The notes below the pieces were generated by a model. The model worked only from the letters and a program-made list of their open reading frames with translations. It searched no databases and was not told the origin of the DNA. DNA of 64,000 nt from the NCBI GenBank assembly GCA_023150895.1, contig JAKLJY010000026.1, forward strand, positions 1-64,000, written 5' to 3'. Below, in pieces: positions 1 through 9,345 of this stretch (within the stretch, counting starts at the first letter, position 1; each line of letters starts with the position of its first letter). Source of the stretch: Myxococcota bacterium. Its GTDB lineage: Bacteria; Myxococcota_A; Bradymonadia; UBA7976; UBA1532. Both the position numbers and the translations under genes were made by a program.

Positions 1-589
1 GTCCCCTGCTCGTCAATGCCTCGACGAGACGATCGACGCAGGCGTCGATCCCCAGGGACTGCGTCGCGAGGGTGACTTCGGGCGCGAGCGGCGGCTCGTA
101 GGGGGCGTCGATTCCGGTGAACGCCGGAATCTCGCCGGCGCGGGCGCGCCGATAGAGCCCCTTCGGATCGCGGGCCTCACAGACTTCGAGCGGCGTCGCG
201 AGGTGCACTTCGAGGAATCGCCCCGGCGGGACGCGGTGCCGCGCGGCGTCGCGCTCGGCGCGGTGGGGTGAGATGAACGCGGTGATGGCGATGACGCCCG
301 CCGCGGCGAACAACTCGGCGACGGCCCCGGCGCGTCGGATGTTCTCGCGCCGGTCGGCCTCCGAGAAACCGAGATCCGCACACAGGCCATGGCGAAGGTT
401 GTCGCCGTCGAGCACTGCGGCGAAGCGGCCGAGCGTCACGAGACGATGTTCGAGCGCCACGGCGACCGTGGACTTCCCGGCGCCGGAGAGGCCGGTCATC
501 CAGACGACGGCGCCAGTCTGCTTCAAGTGGACGGATCGCAGCTCCGGGGTGACCTGGCTGGCGTGCCATGTGACGTTTTCAGTGGCCAT
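1..589 (-). CDS. cysC: adenylyl-sulfate kinase (3' end outside window)
   Basis: This gene probably phosphorylates adenosine 5'-phosphosulfate to PAPS in the cytoplasm, the second step of sulfate activation. The frame is open from an ATG at 589 to the window edge, giving 196 codons with the stop beyond base 1. Residues 33-41 read GLSGAGKST, the P-loop of the family. Further on are DGDNLRHGL and the segment [11 protein letters not shown], both typical of APS kinases. The family is normally about 200 residues, so only a few residues should be missing. A GAGGAGA ribosome site sits a few bases upstream of the ATG, and a consensus TTGACA lies at 681-676 on the same strand, although no good -10 follows it. 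The gene is divergent from the PilZ gene. The downstream neighbour is not visible. Confidence 0.95.
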   Translation of the reverse strand, partial: MATENVTWHASQVTPELRSVHLKQTGAVVWMTGLSGAGKSTVAVALEHRLVTLGRFAAVLDGDNLRHGLCADLGFSEADRRENIRRAGAVAELFAAAGVIAITAFISPHRAERDAARHRVPPGRFLEVHLATPLEVCEARDPKGLYRRARAGEIPAFTGIDAPYEPPLAPEVTLATQSLGIDACVDRLVEALTSRG

Positions 590-740
590 CGTCTCCTCGA
601 CGCCGTCTCGTAGCGCCCCCGTCGGTCGCGACCGGCCGTGGGCTCGGGTGTCAGAAAGCGGGCCCGCGCGGTCGCTGTCAAGGCCCACATTGCGCGCGGA
701 CGAGGGTCGCGGGAAAGACGCGCGCGGGGCGCCAGCGTGG

Positions 741-746
741 TAGCAT
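741..746 (+). promoter_or_regulatory. -10-like box TAGCAT, near-leaderless start
   Basis: TAGCAT matches four of six -10 consensus bases. It ends 11 bases before the ATG at 758, so the transcript would have almost no leader. No ribosome site is visible before that ATG. Confidence 0.35.
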
Positions 747-757
747 CCCGCTCCACG

Positions 758-3079
758 ATGGCCGAGCGCAGACCGTTACCCCCATCCACCTCGCTCCGCC
801 CCCTCCCGGGGCCGGCGGCGAGCCCCCTCGACGAGCTGCAGTCGCTGATCGAGCGGGAGGCCCGCATGGCAGAGCGAGAGCAGGCGATGCTCGCCCGCAG
901 GTCTGCCGCGTCGCCCGATGCCGCCGCGGAGTCCGATGCTGCCGTCGAGTGGTCGGAGGCTCTGCGCGCGCGAGAGCGGGCCTTGGCCCTCCGGGGCGAG
1001 GTTCTGCTGGCGTGGGGCGTGGCCCTCGACCGTGCGACGCCGGCACCGATTCCGGCCGCGGGGCAGGAGGCGTTCTGGGACTCCCTCTCGGAGCGCCTCG
1101 GGGTCGTGCTCGCGCACGAGCTGCCCGAGCTCGGCACGACCGACGTGACAGACGTGGTCGCCCGCGCCCTGACGGCGGTCGGTGCGAAACCCCGCAGCCG
1201 GCCGCCGAGCGCCCTGCCGCCGGCGCTTCCTCCCGAGCCCGTGCCGCCGACGAGACCGACGGCCATCGCCGAAGAGGCGGAGCTTCTGGCAGGTGTCGGG
1301 GGCGCGCAGAACGACGACGGGGCGCCCGAGGAGGCGCCGTCGCTCGTCAGCTTCATGCGTGCGCTCGATGATGCGCTCCCGGGGGATGGGTCGGTCGGCG
1401 GGCGCACCCCCGAGGCTCCGGGCGGGACGCCGTCACCGGCCGGCGAGACGCCGCACCGGCCCCCCTCGCCCGCCCCGTTGCCCGAGGGGGCGTTGCCGCC
1501 ACCGCCCGAGCCGGCGGCCGCTCCGCCGCAGCCGAGCGCGCCGACTCCGGACGAAGCGCCCCCGCGCCCCGATCCGTTGGCCGCGTGGCCGGCCTTCGAC
1601 GAGACGGATTTCGGCGAACTCGACACCCCGGCGCCCGCCGGGTCTCTGCCCGCGGCGCCCGAGGACGCCTTCTCGGCGTGGGGCGACGAGGCCGTGTCTT
1701 CACCTGCCGTCGAGATTGGACCGAGCGTCCCCGGTCTCGACGACGCCGAGGCGGCGCTGATGGCCAGCATCCTTGCGGAGGTCGACGCGGTCGAGGCGGC
1801 GCCTGCAGAGGCATTGCCCTTCGTCGACGAGTTCGCGAGCTTCGCAGCCCTGTCGGAAGAGTTGAACTCGGCCATCGAACAGACCGTGGAAGCGGTTGCG
1901 CAGAGCGCGCCCCGCCCCGAGGTGTTCGAAGCCGCGGGCCCGAAGCCGCCGGTCGACGACGGTCGAAGCAGCGAGGCCCCGGCCGGCGGACTCGCCGAGG
2001 ATCCGTTTGCGGAGCTCGTTGCCCCTGTCCGGGCCGATCTCAGCGTCGCCGATCGGGAGATGGCGCTGCGGATGACCGAGGAGGTCCACCTGACCGACGA
2101 CGACATCGCCGGCATTTTCGCCGGCGGACGTCCGGGCCGTGAGGCGTTCGCCTTCGAACTCGCCGCTGCACCGGCGGAGCCCCCCGCTCCCGAGATGGCG
2201 CCCCCGGGCCGCCCGGCGACCGTCGCGCCCGTAGCGCCCGAGCCGGCCTCGGATGACCCGTTCGCGGATCTCGCCGCCGAGCTCGAGGACTTCGAGCCGG
2301 GACTCGCGGCCTCGGCCGACGATCATGACCTGCTGCTCGAGCCCATTCCGGGCTATGACCTGAGCGTGCCCGCGCCGACCCCTCCCCCGCCGGCCGTCGC
2401 GGCGCCGCTCCCCGCCCGGCCCCCGGAGCCGCCACGCGCTGCGCCCGTGGCCCCGGAGCCGGCCCCGGTGTTTCGTCCGAGTCTCGGTCGCGTCGACCGG
2501 GCCTCGTCCCCGTCGACGCCCGCGCCGCGCCCGGCACGGACCTCCGACCGAAGCGCCGCGACGTTTGCGGCCCTCGCCGCGGAACTCGATGTCGGCGGGG
2601 TCGATCCCTGGCGTGAACTCGATATTTCGGATCTGCGCGTGGCCGGCCACCCGGGGCCCCTGCCCACGCCCGCCCCGCAAACGCGGCCCGCCGCGTTGCC
2701 GGAGCGAATGCGCGGGCAGCGCGGTCACCGGGCGAACCTGGCCGTGAAGGTCGGGGTCGAATACGGGACGACCTTCTTCACGGGCTTCAGCGGGAATGTC
2801 TCGAAAGGCGGTGTTTTCGTCGCAACCCACCAGACGTTGCCCCTCGGGGCACGGGTGGAGCTGTTCTTCGAAATGCCGGACGGGCACGCCGTTTCCGTGC
2901 CCGCGACGGTCCGGTGGGGGCGAGACGTTGAACAGGCGGCCCTCGATGGGAGCCCGCCCGGGCTCGGCTTCTCATTCGTGAGCCTGACCCACGACGACGC
3001 GATCATCCTCGAGCGGTACATCGCCGCGCATGCCCAGAGCGTGCTCTACGACGAGGCGAACCCGCCCGGTCGAGCCTGA
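758..3079 (+). CDS. PilZ-domain protein with long Pro/Ala-rich disordered region
   Basis: The protein has 773 residues. The first 70 or so are charged and probably helical ([16 protein letters not shown]). About 550 residues follow that are dominated by Ala, Pro, Glu and Asp and look disordered. A C-terminal PilZ-like beta-barrel (about residues 650-765) contains [14 protein letters not shown] and ends with [14 protein letters not shown], matching the paralogous PilZ subfamily expanded in Myxococcus xanthus. These domains often respond to cyclic di-GMP. The classic RxxxR motif is not obvious here, so ligand binding is uncertain. The frame stays open upstream to 638, but the ATG at 758 is preferred because a -10-like box lies just before it and upstream codons encode an unlikely Arg-rich stretch. 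No signal peptide is seen, so it is probably cytoplasmic. Confidence 0.8.
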   Translation: MAERRPLPPSTSLRPLPGPAASPLDELQSLIEREARMAEREQAMLARRSAASPDAAAESDAAVEWSEALRARERALALRGEVLLAWGVALDRATPAPIPAAGQEAFWDSLSERLGVVLAHELPELGTTDVTDVVARALTAVGAKPRSRPPSALPPALPPEPVPPTRPTAIAEEAELLAGVGGAQNDDGAPEEAPSLVSFMRALDDALPGDGSVGGRTPEAPGGTPSPAGETPHRPPSPAPLPEGALPPPPEPAAAPPQPSAPTPDEAPPRPDPLAAWPAFDETDFGELDTPAPAGSLPAAPEDAFSAWGDEAVSSPAVEIGPSVPGLDDAEAALMASILAEVDAVEAAPAEALPFVDEFASFAALSEELNSAIEQTVEAVAQSAPRPEVFEAAGPKPPVDDGRSSEAPAGGLAEDPFAELVAPVRADLSVADREMALRMTEEVHLTDDDIAGIFAGGRPGREAFAFELAAAPAEPPAPEMAPPGRPATVAPVAPEPASDDPFADLAAELEDFEPGLAASADDHDLLLEPIPGYDLSVPAPTPPPPAVAAPLPARPPEPPRAAPVAPEPAPVFRPSLGRVDRASSPSTPAPRPARTSDRSAATFAALAAELDVGGVDPWRELDISDLRVAGHPGPLPTPAPQTRPAALPERMRGQRGHRANLAVKVGVEYGTTFFTGFSGNVSKGGVFVATHQTLPLGARVELFFEMPDGHAVSVPATVRWGRDVEQAALDGSPPGLGFSFVSLTHDDAIILERYIAAHAQSVLYDEANPPGRA

Positions 3080-3086
3080 AACGGCT

Positions 3087-3770
3087 TCAGTTGCTTTCGA
3101 AGATCAGGATGTACTGCCGCGGGAGCGCCCCTTCGGAGCGTGTCGCGAGGCGGTAGCCGGCGGCGGACATCTCCTCGATGACCTCCTCCGGGGTCAGGCG
3201 CATCTCCATGGGGGCACCGGGGACGTCGGGGTCCTTCTTGTAATCGACGAGCACCACCCGACCGCCTGGCAGCAGGGAGCCCCGGAGTTTGCCGAAGTAG
3301 GCCGGACGGGCCTCGATGTGGTGGTAGGTGTTGACGAGCAAGACGACGTCCACCGGCTCGGGGAGCGCGGCCTCCGTCGGGGGCGCGACGACCCCCGCGA
3401 CGTTGGAGAAGCCCATCCCGCGGGCGCGTTCGACCGTGTGCTCGACCATCGACGCTTCGATGTCGACCGCGTAGACCTTGCCGACCGGCACCTGCGGGGC
3501 AAGGCGGACGACGAAGTAGCCTGTGCCGGCGCCGACGTCGGCGACCTTGGAGTTCGAGCTGAGGCGGAGGTGCCCGATCACGGCGTCGGGCTTCTGCCAC
3601 TCGTCCCGCGCCGGGTCATCGAATCGTTTGGCCCACTCGGCCGGATCTTTGAAGGCGTGGTGGCCATGGTGGCCGTGGCCGGCGCCGTGCTCGTGGTCGT
3701 GGGGCGCTGCACCGCAGGCGCTGACGGCCACTGCGGAAAACAGCGCGGCACGGGTGGCAATTCGTGTCAT
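3087..3770 (-). CDS. exported lipoprotein with class I SAM-methyltransferase fold
   Basis: The 227-residue product starts with a short signal and a lipobox-like SAVAVSAC, followed by a His-rich stretch with about eight histidines. A Rossmann methyltransferase core follows: VADVGAGTGYF is motif I for SAM binding, AVDIEAS is the acidic loop after strand 2, and VVLLVNTYHH is the motif IV region. The core is normal in length for a small methyltransferase. A GAGAGG ribosome site at 3784-3779 suits the ATG at 3770 or the one at 3773; a GTG at 3776 is also in frame. SAM is cytoplasmic, so export is puzzling. The signal may be misread, or the protein may bind another ligand or metal. It converges tightly on the PilZ gene, with a gap of 7 bases. 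Confidence 0.75.
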   Translation of the reverse strand: MTRIATRAALFSAVAVSACGAAPHDHEHGAGHGHHGHHAFKDPAEWAKRFDDPARDEWQKPDAVIGHLRLSSNSKVADVGAGTGYFVVRLAPQVPVGKVYAVDIEASMVEHTVERARGMGFSNVAGVVAPPTEAALPEPVDVVLLVNTYHHIEARPAYFGKLRGSLLPGGRVVLVDYKKDPDVPGAPMEMRLTPEEVIEEMSAAGYRLATRSEGALPRQYILIFESN

Positions 3771-3883
3771 CATCACATCCTCTCGCGGTTCGAACGATGC
3801 CGGTCGATCGATCAGCCGGCGCTGCGGGCATGCTGCGGCGGCCGCGCCGGCGACTCAAGCCCCAATCAGAGCCAGCAACGATC

Positions 3884-4780
3884 GTGAACGCTACACCCGA
3901 CGGTCCCGTCAACGCGCTCTCCGTCGATCTGGAGGACTACTTTCAGGTCGAGAACTTCGCGCACCTGGTGCCCCGCGAGACGTGGGGCCGGTACGCACCG
4001 CGCCTGACCTCGAACACGCACCGACTCCTCGACCTTTTCGACGCCCAGGGCGTCCGGGCGACGTTCTTCGTGCTCGGTTGGTGCGCGGAGCGCTTCCCGC
4101 ACCTCGTTCGGGAGATTCACCGGCGCGGGCACGAAATCGGCTGTCACAGCCAGATGCATCGGCTGGTCTACACGCTCGATCCGGACGAAATGCGTGCGGA
4201 CACGGCCCGCTGCAAGGGGCTCCTCGAAGACCTGACGGGGAGCCCGGTCTACGGGTATCGAGCCCCGTCCTATAGCATCACGCAAGCGAGCCTCTGGGCA
4301 CTCGACGTCCTGGCGGAGCTCGGCTTTTCGTACGATTCGAGCATCTTTCCCGTGCACCACGACCGCTACGGCATCCCCGACTTCCCGCGGTGGCCGGTGG
4401 CGGATTACGCGACGCCGGGGGGCAATCGCATCCACGAGTTTCCGCTCACGACGTTTCGCCTCGGCGGAACGAACCTTCCGAGCGCAGGTGGAGGGTATCT
4501 GCGGATGTTGCCGATGACCTGGACGTGGCAAGGCATCGCGGCCGCTCACCGGGCGGGGCAACCGGCGATGCTCTACATTCACCCCTGGGAGATTGATCCG
4601 GGCCAACCGCGCATCGACGGCATGACGCCGCTGCGGACCCTGCGGTGTTACTTCAACCTCGCCGGCACCTACGACCGCCTCGCGGCCGTGATCGCCCGCT
4701 ACTCATGGGCGCCCGTCGTGGAGGTGCTCGAGACCACGCTCGGCCGTCCGCTGAGGGGGGGACCTCAGCCCGGCGCGTAG
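3884..4780 (+). CDS. polysaccharide deacetylase, exosortase-A-associated type
   Basis: This is a NodB-fold deacetylase of about 298 residues, of the DUF3473 type commonly found in exosortase A/EPS loci. It should remove acetyl groups from an N-acetylated polysaccharide. The catalytic features are intact: SVDLEDYF carries the Asp pair, GCHSQMH gives the HxxxH metal pair, YRAPSYS is the RxP motif, and LYIHPWEID supplies the late His. The GTG at 3884 is chosen because it gives the family's usual N-terminus; the frame is open further up to 3764 but that part does not look coding. No signal peptide is visible. Its 3' end overlaps the convergent phosphorylase gene by 16 bases. A function in the adjacent polysaccharide operon is likely but inferred. 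Confidence 0.88.
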   Translation: MNATPDGPVNALSVDLEDYFQVENFAHLVPRETWGRYAPRLTSNTHRLLDLFDAQGVRATFFVLGWCAERFPHLVREIHRRGHEIGCHSQMHRLVYTLDPDEMRADTARCKGLLEDLTGSPVYGYRAPSYSITQASLWALDVLAELGFSYDSSIFPVHHDRYGIPDFPRWPVADYATPGGNRIHEFPLTTFRLGGTNLPSAGGGYLRMLPMTWTWQGIAAAHRAGQPAMLYIHPWEIDPGQPRIDGMTPLRTLRCYFNLAGTYDRLAAVIARYSWAPVVEVLETTLGRPLRGGPQPGA

Positions 4781-6852
4781 AGGTGGTGCAGGTAGTCCTG
4801 AACCTGCCGGTCGCTGTTGAACCAGGGGGTCGTCGATGCCAGTGCCGCCTTCACGCGGCGAAGCCAGCCCCGGGGCAGGCCGGCGTCGTCGCGCTGGTAG
4901 TACAGCGGCAAGACCTCCGTCTCCAGCAGGCCATACAGGGCGTGCGCGTCGGCGGCGTCCTGCGCGGCTTCGGACTCATAGGCGCGGGTGTCGCCGATGG
5001 CCCAGCCGGTCTCGCCGTCACAGCCCTCCGGCCACCAGCCATCGAGCACGGAGAGGTGAAGCGCGCCGTTCATCCCGGCCTTCATGCCGCTCGTCCCGCA
5101 GGCCTCCATCGGACGGCGCGGCGTGTTGAGCCAGACATCCACACCCTGCGTCATCGCTCGACCGAGGGCGATGTCGTACCCTTCGACCAGAACGACGCGC
5201 GCGACCGGGTCCCGGGTCTGTTGGAAGAGCTCTTCGAGCGTCCGGTGTGCCTCAGCGTCCGCGGGGCGGACCTTGCCGGCAATCAGGACCTGGACGGGAC
5301 CAGGCGCGGTCGAAAGGAGTCCCCGCAGCCGGTCGCCGTCGTGAAAGAGGAGCGTGGCTCGTTTGTACGGGGCGAATCGATGAGCGAATCCGATCGTCAG
5401 CGCGTCCGGATCGAGCCCGAGCGGCGTGTGCGGGTGGCCGAGCCGCCGGGACCTTTCCTCCCCGCGGGCTTCCACGAGCGCGAAAAGCCGCTCTTTGAGG
5501 CGCCGTCGAGTGGCCCACAGGGTCGCGTCGTCGAGGCCCCGGACGCGCGTCCAGCGCGGATCGGTGGCCGTGGGGAGCGGCGCGTCCGGAGGGAAGAGCG
5601 GCGCGAGCGCTTCCCGCCACTCGGCGGCCTGCCAGCTCGGCGCGTGGACCCCATTCGTCACATGCGTGATCGGCACCTCCTCGACCGGTCGGTCGGGCCA
5701 CAGTGAGGCGAACGTCTGCCGGGAGATGGATCCGTGGAGCGCGGACACACCGTTGGCGCGGGCGCAGCTTCGGAGCGCGAGCAGGGTCAGGTCGAACGGC
5801 GCGTCGTGTCCGTGCTCGCCCGGCCAGCGCCCGAGTGAGAGGAGCGCCTCTCGATCGAGGCCGAGCACTTCGGCGAGTCGGTGCAGGTGCTCGTGGACGA
5901 GATCGGCGGGATGGCGGTCGTGTCCGGCACCCGCCGGGGCATGCGTCGTGAAGACGTTCCGGGCCCGCCCGTGCTCGAGCGCAGTCGCGACGTCCGGGGC
6001 CGCCCGGGCGAGCAACGCCTGGCGGGCGCGTTCGAGGACGAGAAACGCCGAGTGACCCTCGTTGAGGTGAAACCGGCTCGGTTCGATCCCGAGCGCCGCG
6101 AGCGCCCGAACCCCGCCGAGCCCGAGCACGAGCGCCTGACGGATGCGCACGCGGTGGTCGGCGCCCTCGAGCCGGGCGGTGATCGTCCGGAGCTCAGGTG
6201 GATTCTCCGGCCGATCGGTGTCGAGGAGGAGCAGAGAGACTCGGCCGAGTCGGACGCGCCAGACGCCGCACACGACCTCCGCCGCGCCGACCTCGACCAT
6301 GACGCGGACCTCGTCACCCCGTGCGTCGCGCACTCGTTCGACGGGGAGGCGTTCGAAGTCGTGTGCCTCGAAGTGGTCGATTGGCCGACCGGTCCCGTCG
6401 CTCACCTGCTGGACGAAGCTCTGCCGGTACAGCAGTCCGATACCGATGATCGGCACGTCGAGATCGCTGGCGCTCTTGAGGTGATCACCGGCGAGGACGC
6501 CGAGGCCGCCCGAGTACGTCGGCAAACTCTCGTGAATGCCGAACTCGGCGCTGAAATAGGCGACGGGCGCGTCGAGGGGCGCACCCGCCCGGTCGTGCCA
6601 GGTGCCGCGCCCGCAGGCCTCGAGATGGGCGGCCAGGGCCGATTCCAGGGCCTCGAGGCGGGCCTCGAGCGCCGGGGCGAGGGTGTCGAATCGGCCCGCC
6701 GGGGCGTCGATCAGCATCGCGACGGGGTTGTGTCCCGTCCGCTGCCAGGCCGTCGGATCGAGATCGGCGAAAAAGGCGGGGCCATCGGGCTGCCACGACC
6801 ACCAGAGGTCGCCAGCGAGGCGCTTGAGACGCTGGACGGCGTCGCGGGTCAT
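4765..6852 (-). CDS. glgP: alpha-glucan (glycogen/maltodextrin) phosphorylase
   Basis: The enzyme releases glucose-1-phosphate from alpha-1,4-glucans using phosphate and PLP. The 695-residue protein has the short DUF3417-type N-terminus, then YFSAEFGIHESLPTYSGG, the glycine-rich entry loop. It also has FHLNEGHSAF, HVTNGVHAPSW, GFAHRFAPYKR, and EACGTSGMKAGMNG, which contains the PLP lysine region. These fit the alpha-glucan phosphorylase family. The ATG at 6852 lies just after the stop of the RIFT-barrel gene, which points to coupled translation at the end of a six-gene operon. The longer open frame upstream to 8004 is a shadow of that gene. A phosphorylase in a polysaccharide operon might supply glucose-1-phosphate for nucleotide sugars; this is inference. 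Confidence 0.93.
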   Translation of the reverse strand: MTRDAVQRLKRLAGDLWWSWQPDGPAFFADLDPTAWQRTGHNPVAMLIDAPAGRFDTLAPALEARLEALESALAAHLEACGRGTWHDRAGAPLDAPVAYFSAEFGIHESLPTYSGGLGVLAGDHLKSASDLDVPIIGIGLLYRQSFVQQVSDGTGRPIDHFEAHDFERLPVERVRDARGDEVRVMVEVGAAEVVCGVWRVRLGRVSLLLLDTDRPENPPELRTITARLEGADHRVRIRQALVLGLGGVRALAALGIEPSRFHLNEGHSAFLVLERARQALLARAAPDVATALEHGRARNVFTTHAPAGAGHDRHPADLVHEHLHRLAEVLGLDREALLSLGRWPGEHGHDAPFDLTLLALRSCARANGVSALHGSISRQTFASLWPDRPVEEVPITHVTNGVHAPSWQAAEWREALAPLFPPDAPLPTATDPRWTRVRGLDDATLWATRRRLKERLFALVEARGEERSRRLGHPHTPLGLDPDALTIGFAHRFAPYKRATLLFHDGDRLRGLLSTAPGPVQVLIAGKVRPADAEAHRTLEELFQQTRDPVARVVLVEGYDIALGRAMTQGVDVWLNTPRRPMEACGTSGMKAGMNGALHLSVLDGWWPEGCDGETGWAIGDTRAYESEAAQDAADAHALYGLLETEVLPLYYQRDDAGLPRGWLRRVKAALASTTPWFNSDRQVQDYLHHLYAPG

Positions 6853-6854
6853 GG

Positions 6855-9335
6855 TCACTCCAGAATCAGCGTGCGGGCCGCCGCGAGCAGCGGGCGCAGC
6901 CCGGTCGGCGACGCGACGCGTCGGGCGGCGGCGGCGAGGCCTGCCGGCGAGCGGACCCGCGCGCGCACGCGTTGTTTCTGAGGGATGAAGGGCACGAACG
7001 GCGGCGTCTCGTGCGCGGTGGCGGCGATCGAATCGGTCGGGCCCGAAGCCAGCGCGTCGCCGGTCCGCGGCTGGCGGGCATGCGCCTGCACGATGGTCGG
7101 GTGAAGGAGCAGGACGAGGGGCCGGCAGCGGTCCGCCGTCGGATGACCGCGCAACTCCGCGAGCGCACTCGCAAACATGGCATCGGCCCAGGCATGGAGG
7201 CGCGCACGATCGGCCGGCGCGGCGAAGGCGGCCGCATGATGGACGACCTGAGCCTTCCGGAGGTCCTGCGCTGGCCAGGTCTCCGTGACGAACTCGAGGC
7301 GCTCGGGATACCTCGTCGACGGACCCTCGAATGCCACCATGAACCGAATGTAGTGCAACAGCGCGCCACGGCCATAGGCGAAGGCCGCATCCTGCTCCCC
7401 GGCATCGAGCTTGGCGAAGAGGTACTTCGTTAAGTACTTCAGGAAGACCACGTAGGACCAACGGCGCTCGGCATCGAGGAGCTCGAGGCCTTCGAGGTCC
7501 TGCGCGGGGTGTACGCAGCGCCGGATCAGTGCCTCTGCGAGTCCGAGATGGCGCCGGTCGCCGGTGAATCGCCATGCGTCGACCAGCGCATTGAGGGAGT
7601 TGCCGGCGCCTCGCCCGGGCCCGTGGAAGTCTGCGCTGTAGGTCTGGCTGGCCAGCCCGGTCGGCCCCGAGTCGACGGCCGCGAAAATCGTGCGTGTGCC
7701 ATCGTCCATCGCGTGGACCCATTCGGCGAGCTGAAGGCCGGCGGCGCGAGCCCAGGGGTCCCCGGTCAGCAGATGATAGAGCCAGAGTCCCGAGGGATAG
7801 TTCTGCTCGTTTCCGGGTCCGCCCCCGTATGCGCCCGCGCCGGCGTTGAGGCGGGCGTAACACCGATGCGTCGCGGTTCGGGCGGGGCGGTAGTGGTCCG
7901 TATGCCAGAACTGGCCGCCCGCGTACGCCGGTCGATCTCGCTGCGTGTGGTAGAGGTCGATGTCGACCACATGTCGTGCCAGGGGATCGGCGATGTCGAA
8001 CCACCGAACGTCCCCCGTGCGCAGAAACCAGAGCAAGCAGGCTTCGACGCCGTCGTACTGGTTGTTGTAGTGGCTGATGAACGGCCCGTCATCGGGGGCA
8101 CCGACGGCCTCGTGGTCGGCGTACAGGTCGCCATAGTGGCGCCAGCCGTATTCGTCGATGAGCTCGCGCCGGGCGACGAAGCCGCGCACGGGATCGACGA
8201 CGATCCGGGCGAGTTCGGCGGCTTCGGGGGGATCGGCCTCCGGAAGGCTGAATCCGGGCAGGACATCCGCGGCCGCGACCTCGGCGGCCGGTTGGACCGC
8301 CCGGCGGGGGGCCGCGACGAACGCCAGATCCGCGCCGGTCATGGAGAGCCAGACGGTGTGGCGCTTGCGCTCGCCGCCCTGGAGCTCATGACCGCCCGGG
8401 TGTTCCCGGGGGAAAAGGCCGAGCCGCAGCGCAGCACCGTCGGCCGTCACGCCGATCGTCTTGGGGAACTGCTGCCAGAATTCGGTCAAGGCGAGTCGAA
8501 GACCTCCCGCGGCCAGGACGGGGTTCGCGCGCAGCCCGCTCCGAACGCCGGCTCGCCAGCCACGGAAGGCCAGGTGGACCCGGCCGTCGGCCTCGACGTG
8601 GTTGGCGCAGGCCCAGTGTTCTCCCCCGCTGCTCGCCTGAAACAGCGGCTCTCCGGGGCGAGCCGGGAAGGCCGTTGCACCGGGGGCCGGTTGCATCGCC
8701 GGCGCGTCGAGGCGGTCGTCCGGGGCGCGCGGCAGGTAGAACGAGACGTCGTCGAGCAGGACGGACCCGGGATCGCCGAGGTCCCACAGACCGCCGCGGT
8801 GCCGGGCAGCGCGGGGATTGTGGACCACGATCTCGAGACGATGGACCCCGAGCCCGGGCCACGCCGTCGTGCGGAGTTCGAGCGAGAGGGGCCCGTATCG
8901 GGCGCGCCCGGTCCCGAGCGTCGCGACCGCGTTCGACCGGCGATCGACCTCGGTGAACGTGGGGTTGCCCGTCTTCCCGTTCAGGCAAACCGACACGGAT
9001 GCCCCGCCGGGGAGCAACGGCTCGGGCCGGACCGGGGGGGGCGCGGACGCCGACGACGGGCGCGCTTCGACGCGGAAGCGCCCGCCTTCGGGGGGCACGA
9101 TGAGCTCGACGAGGAGCCAGGCAACGGAGCCGTCCGGCCAGCGATGCAGCGGTTCGAGGCCGGCGGGCACGGCGGCGCCGTCCGCATCGACGACCCGGCC
9201 GGGCCCTGCCAGCCGACCCTTCGGGATGGCGAGACCGATGGCAACGGGCTCTGCGGACACGCCGGGCCCGACGAAGAAAGACGCGAGCGGCGGGGGCTCG
9301 GGGGGGCGCGTGGGGCGGGCGGGACGGGTCGTCAC
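6855..9335 (-). CDS. RIFT-barrel (PcRGLX/YetA-like) protein, possible polysaccharide-acting enzyme
   Basis: The 826-residue product has no clear signal peptide. Residues about 15-70 resemble the N-terminal RIFT barrel of the exo-rhamnogalacturonan-lyase-like group, with FFVGPGVSAEPVAIGLAIPKG and RWPDGSVAWLLVEL. The middle and C-terminal parts are rich in aromatic residues and look like an alpha/alpha-toroid, for example HYNNQYDGVEACLLWF and GNEQNYPSGLWLYHLL. This architecture suits a glycan lyase or hydrolase, but the catalytic residues were not identified. It follows the amidotransferase gene after 10 bases and is coupled to the phosphorylase. It may trim or degrade the polymer made by the operon. 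The lyase assignment is tentative. Confidence 0.6.
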   Translation of the reverse strand: MTTRPARPTRPPEPPPLASFFVGPGVSAEPVAIGLAIPKGRLAGPGRVVDADGAAVPAGLEPLHRWPDGSVAWLLVELIVPPEGGRFRVEARPSSASAPPPVRPEPLLPGGASVSVCLNGKTGNPTFTEVDRRSNAVATLGTGRARYGPLSLELRTTAWPGLGVHRLEIVVHNPRAARHRGGLWDLGDPGSVLLDDVSFYLPRAPDDRLDAPAMQPAPGATAFPARPGEPLFQASSGGEHWACANHVEADGRVHLAFRGWRAGVRSGLRANPVLAAGGLRLALTEFWQQFPKTIGVTADGAALRLGLFPREHPGGHELQGGERKRHTVWLSMTGADLAFVAAPRRAVQPAAEVAAADVLPGFSLPEADPPEAAELARIVVDPVRGFVARRELIDEYGWRHYGDLYADHEAVGAPDDGPFISHYNNQYDGVEACLLWFLRTGDVRWFDIADPLARHVVDIDLYHTQRDRPAYAGGQFWHTDHYRPARTATHRCYARLNAGAGAYGGGPGNEQNYPSGLWLYHLLTGDPWARAAGLQLAEWVHAMDDGTRTIFAAVDSGPTGLASQTYSADFHGPGRGAGNSLNALVDAWRFTGDRRHLGLAEALIRRCVHPAQDLEGLELLDAERRWSYVVFLKYLTKYLFAKLDAGEQDAAFAYGRGALLHYIRFMVAFEGPSTRYPERLEFVTETWPAQDLRKAQVVHHAAAFAAPADRARLHAWADAMFASALAELRGHPTADRCRPLVLLLHPTIVQAHARQPRTGDALASGPTDSIAATAHETPPFVPFIPQKQRVRARVRSPAGLAAAARRVASPTGLRPLLAAARTLILE

Positions 9336-9345
9336 GGGCGAAGAC

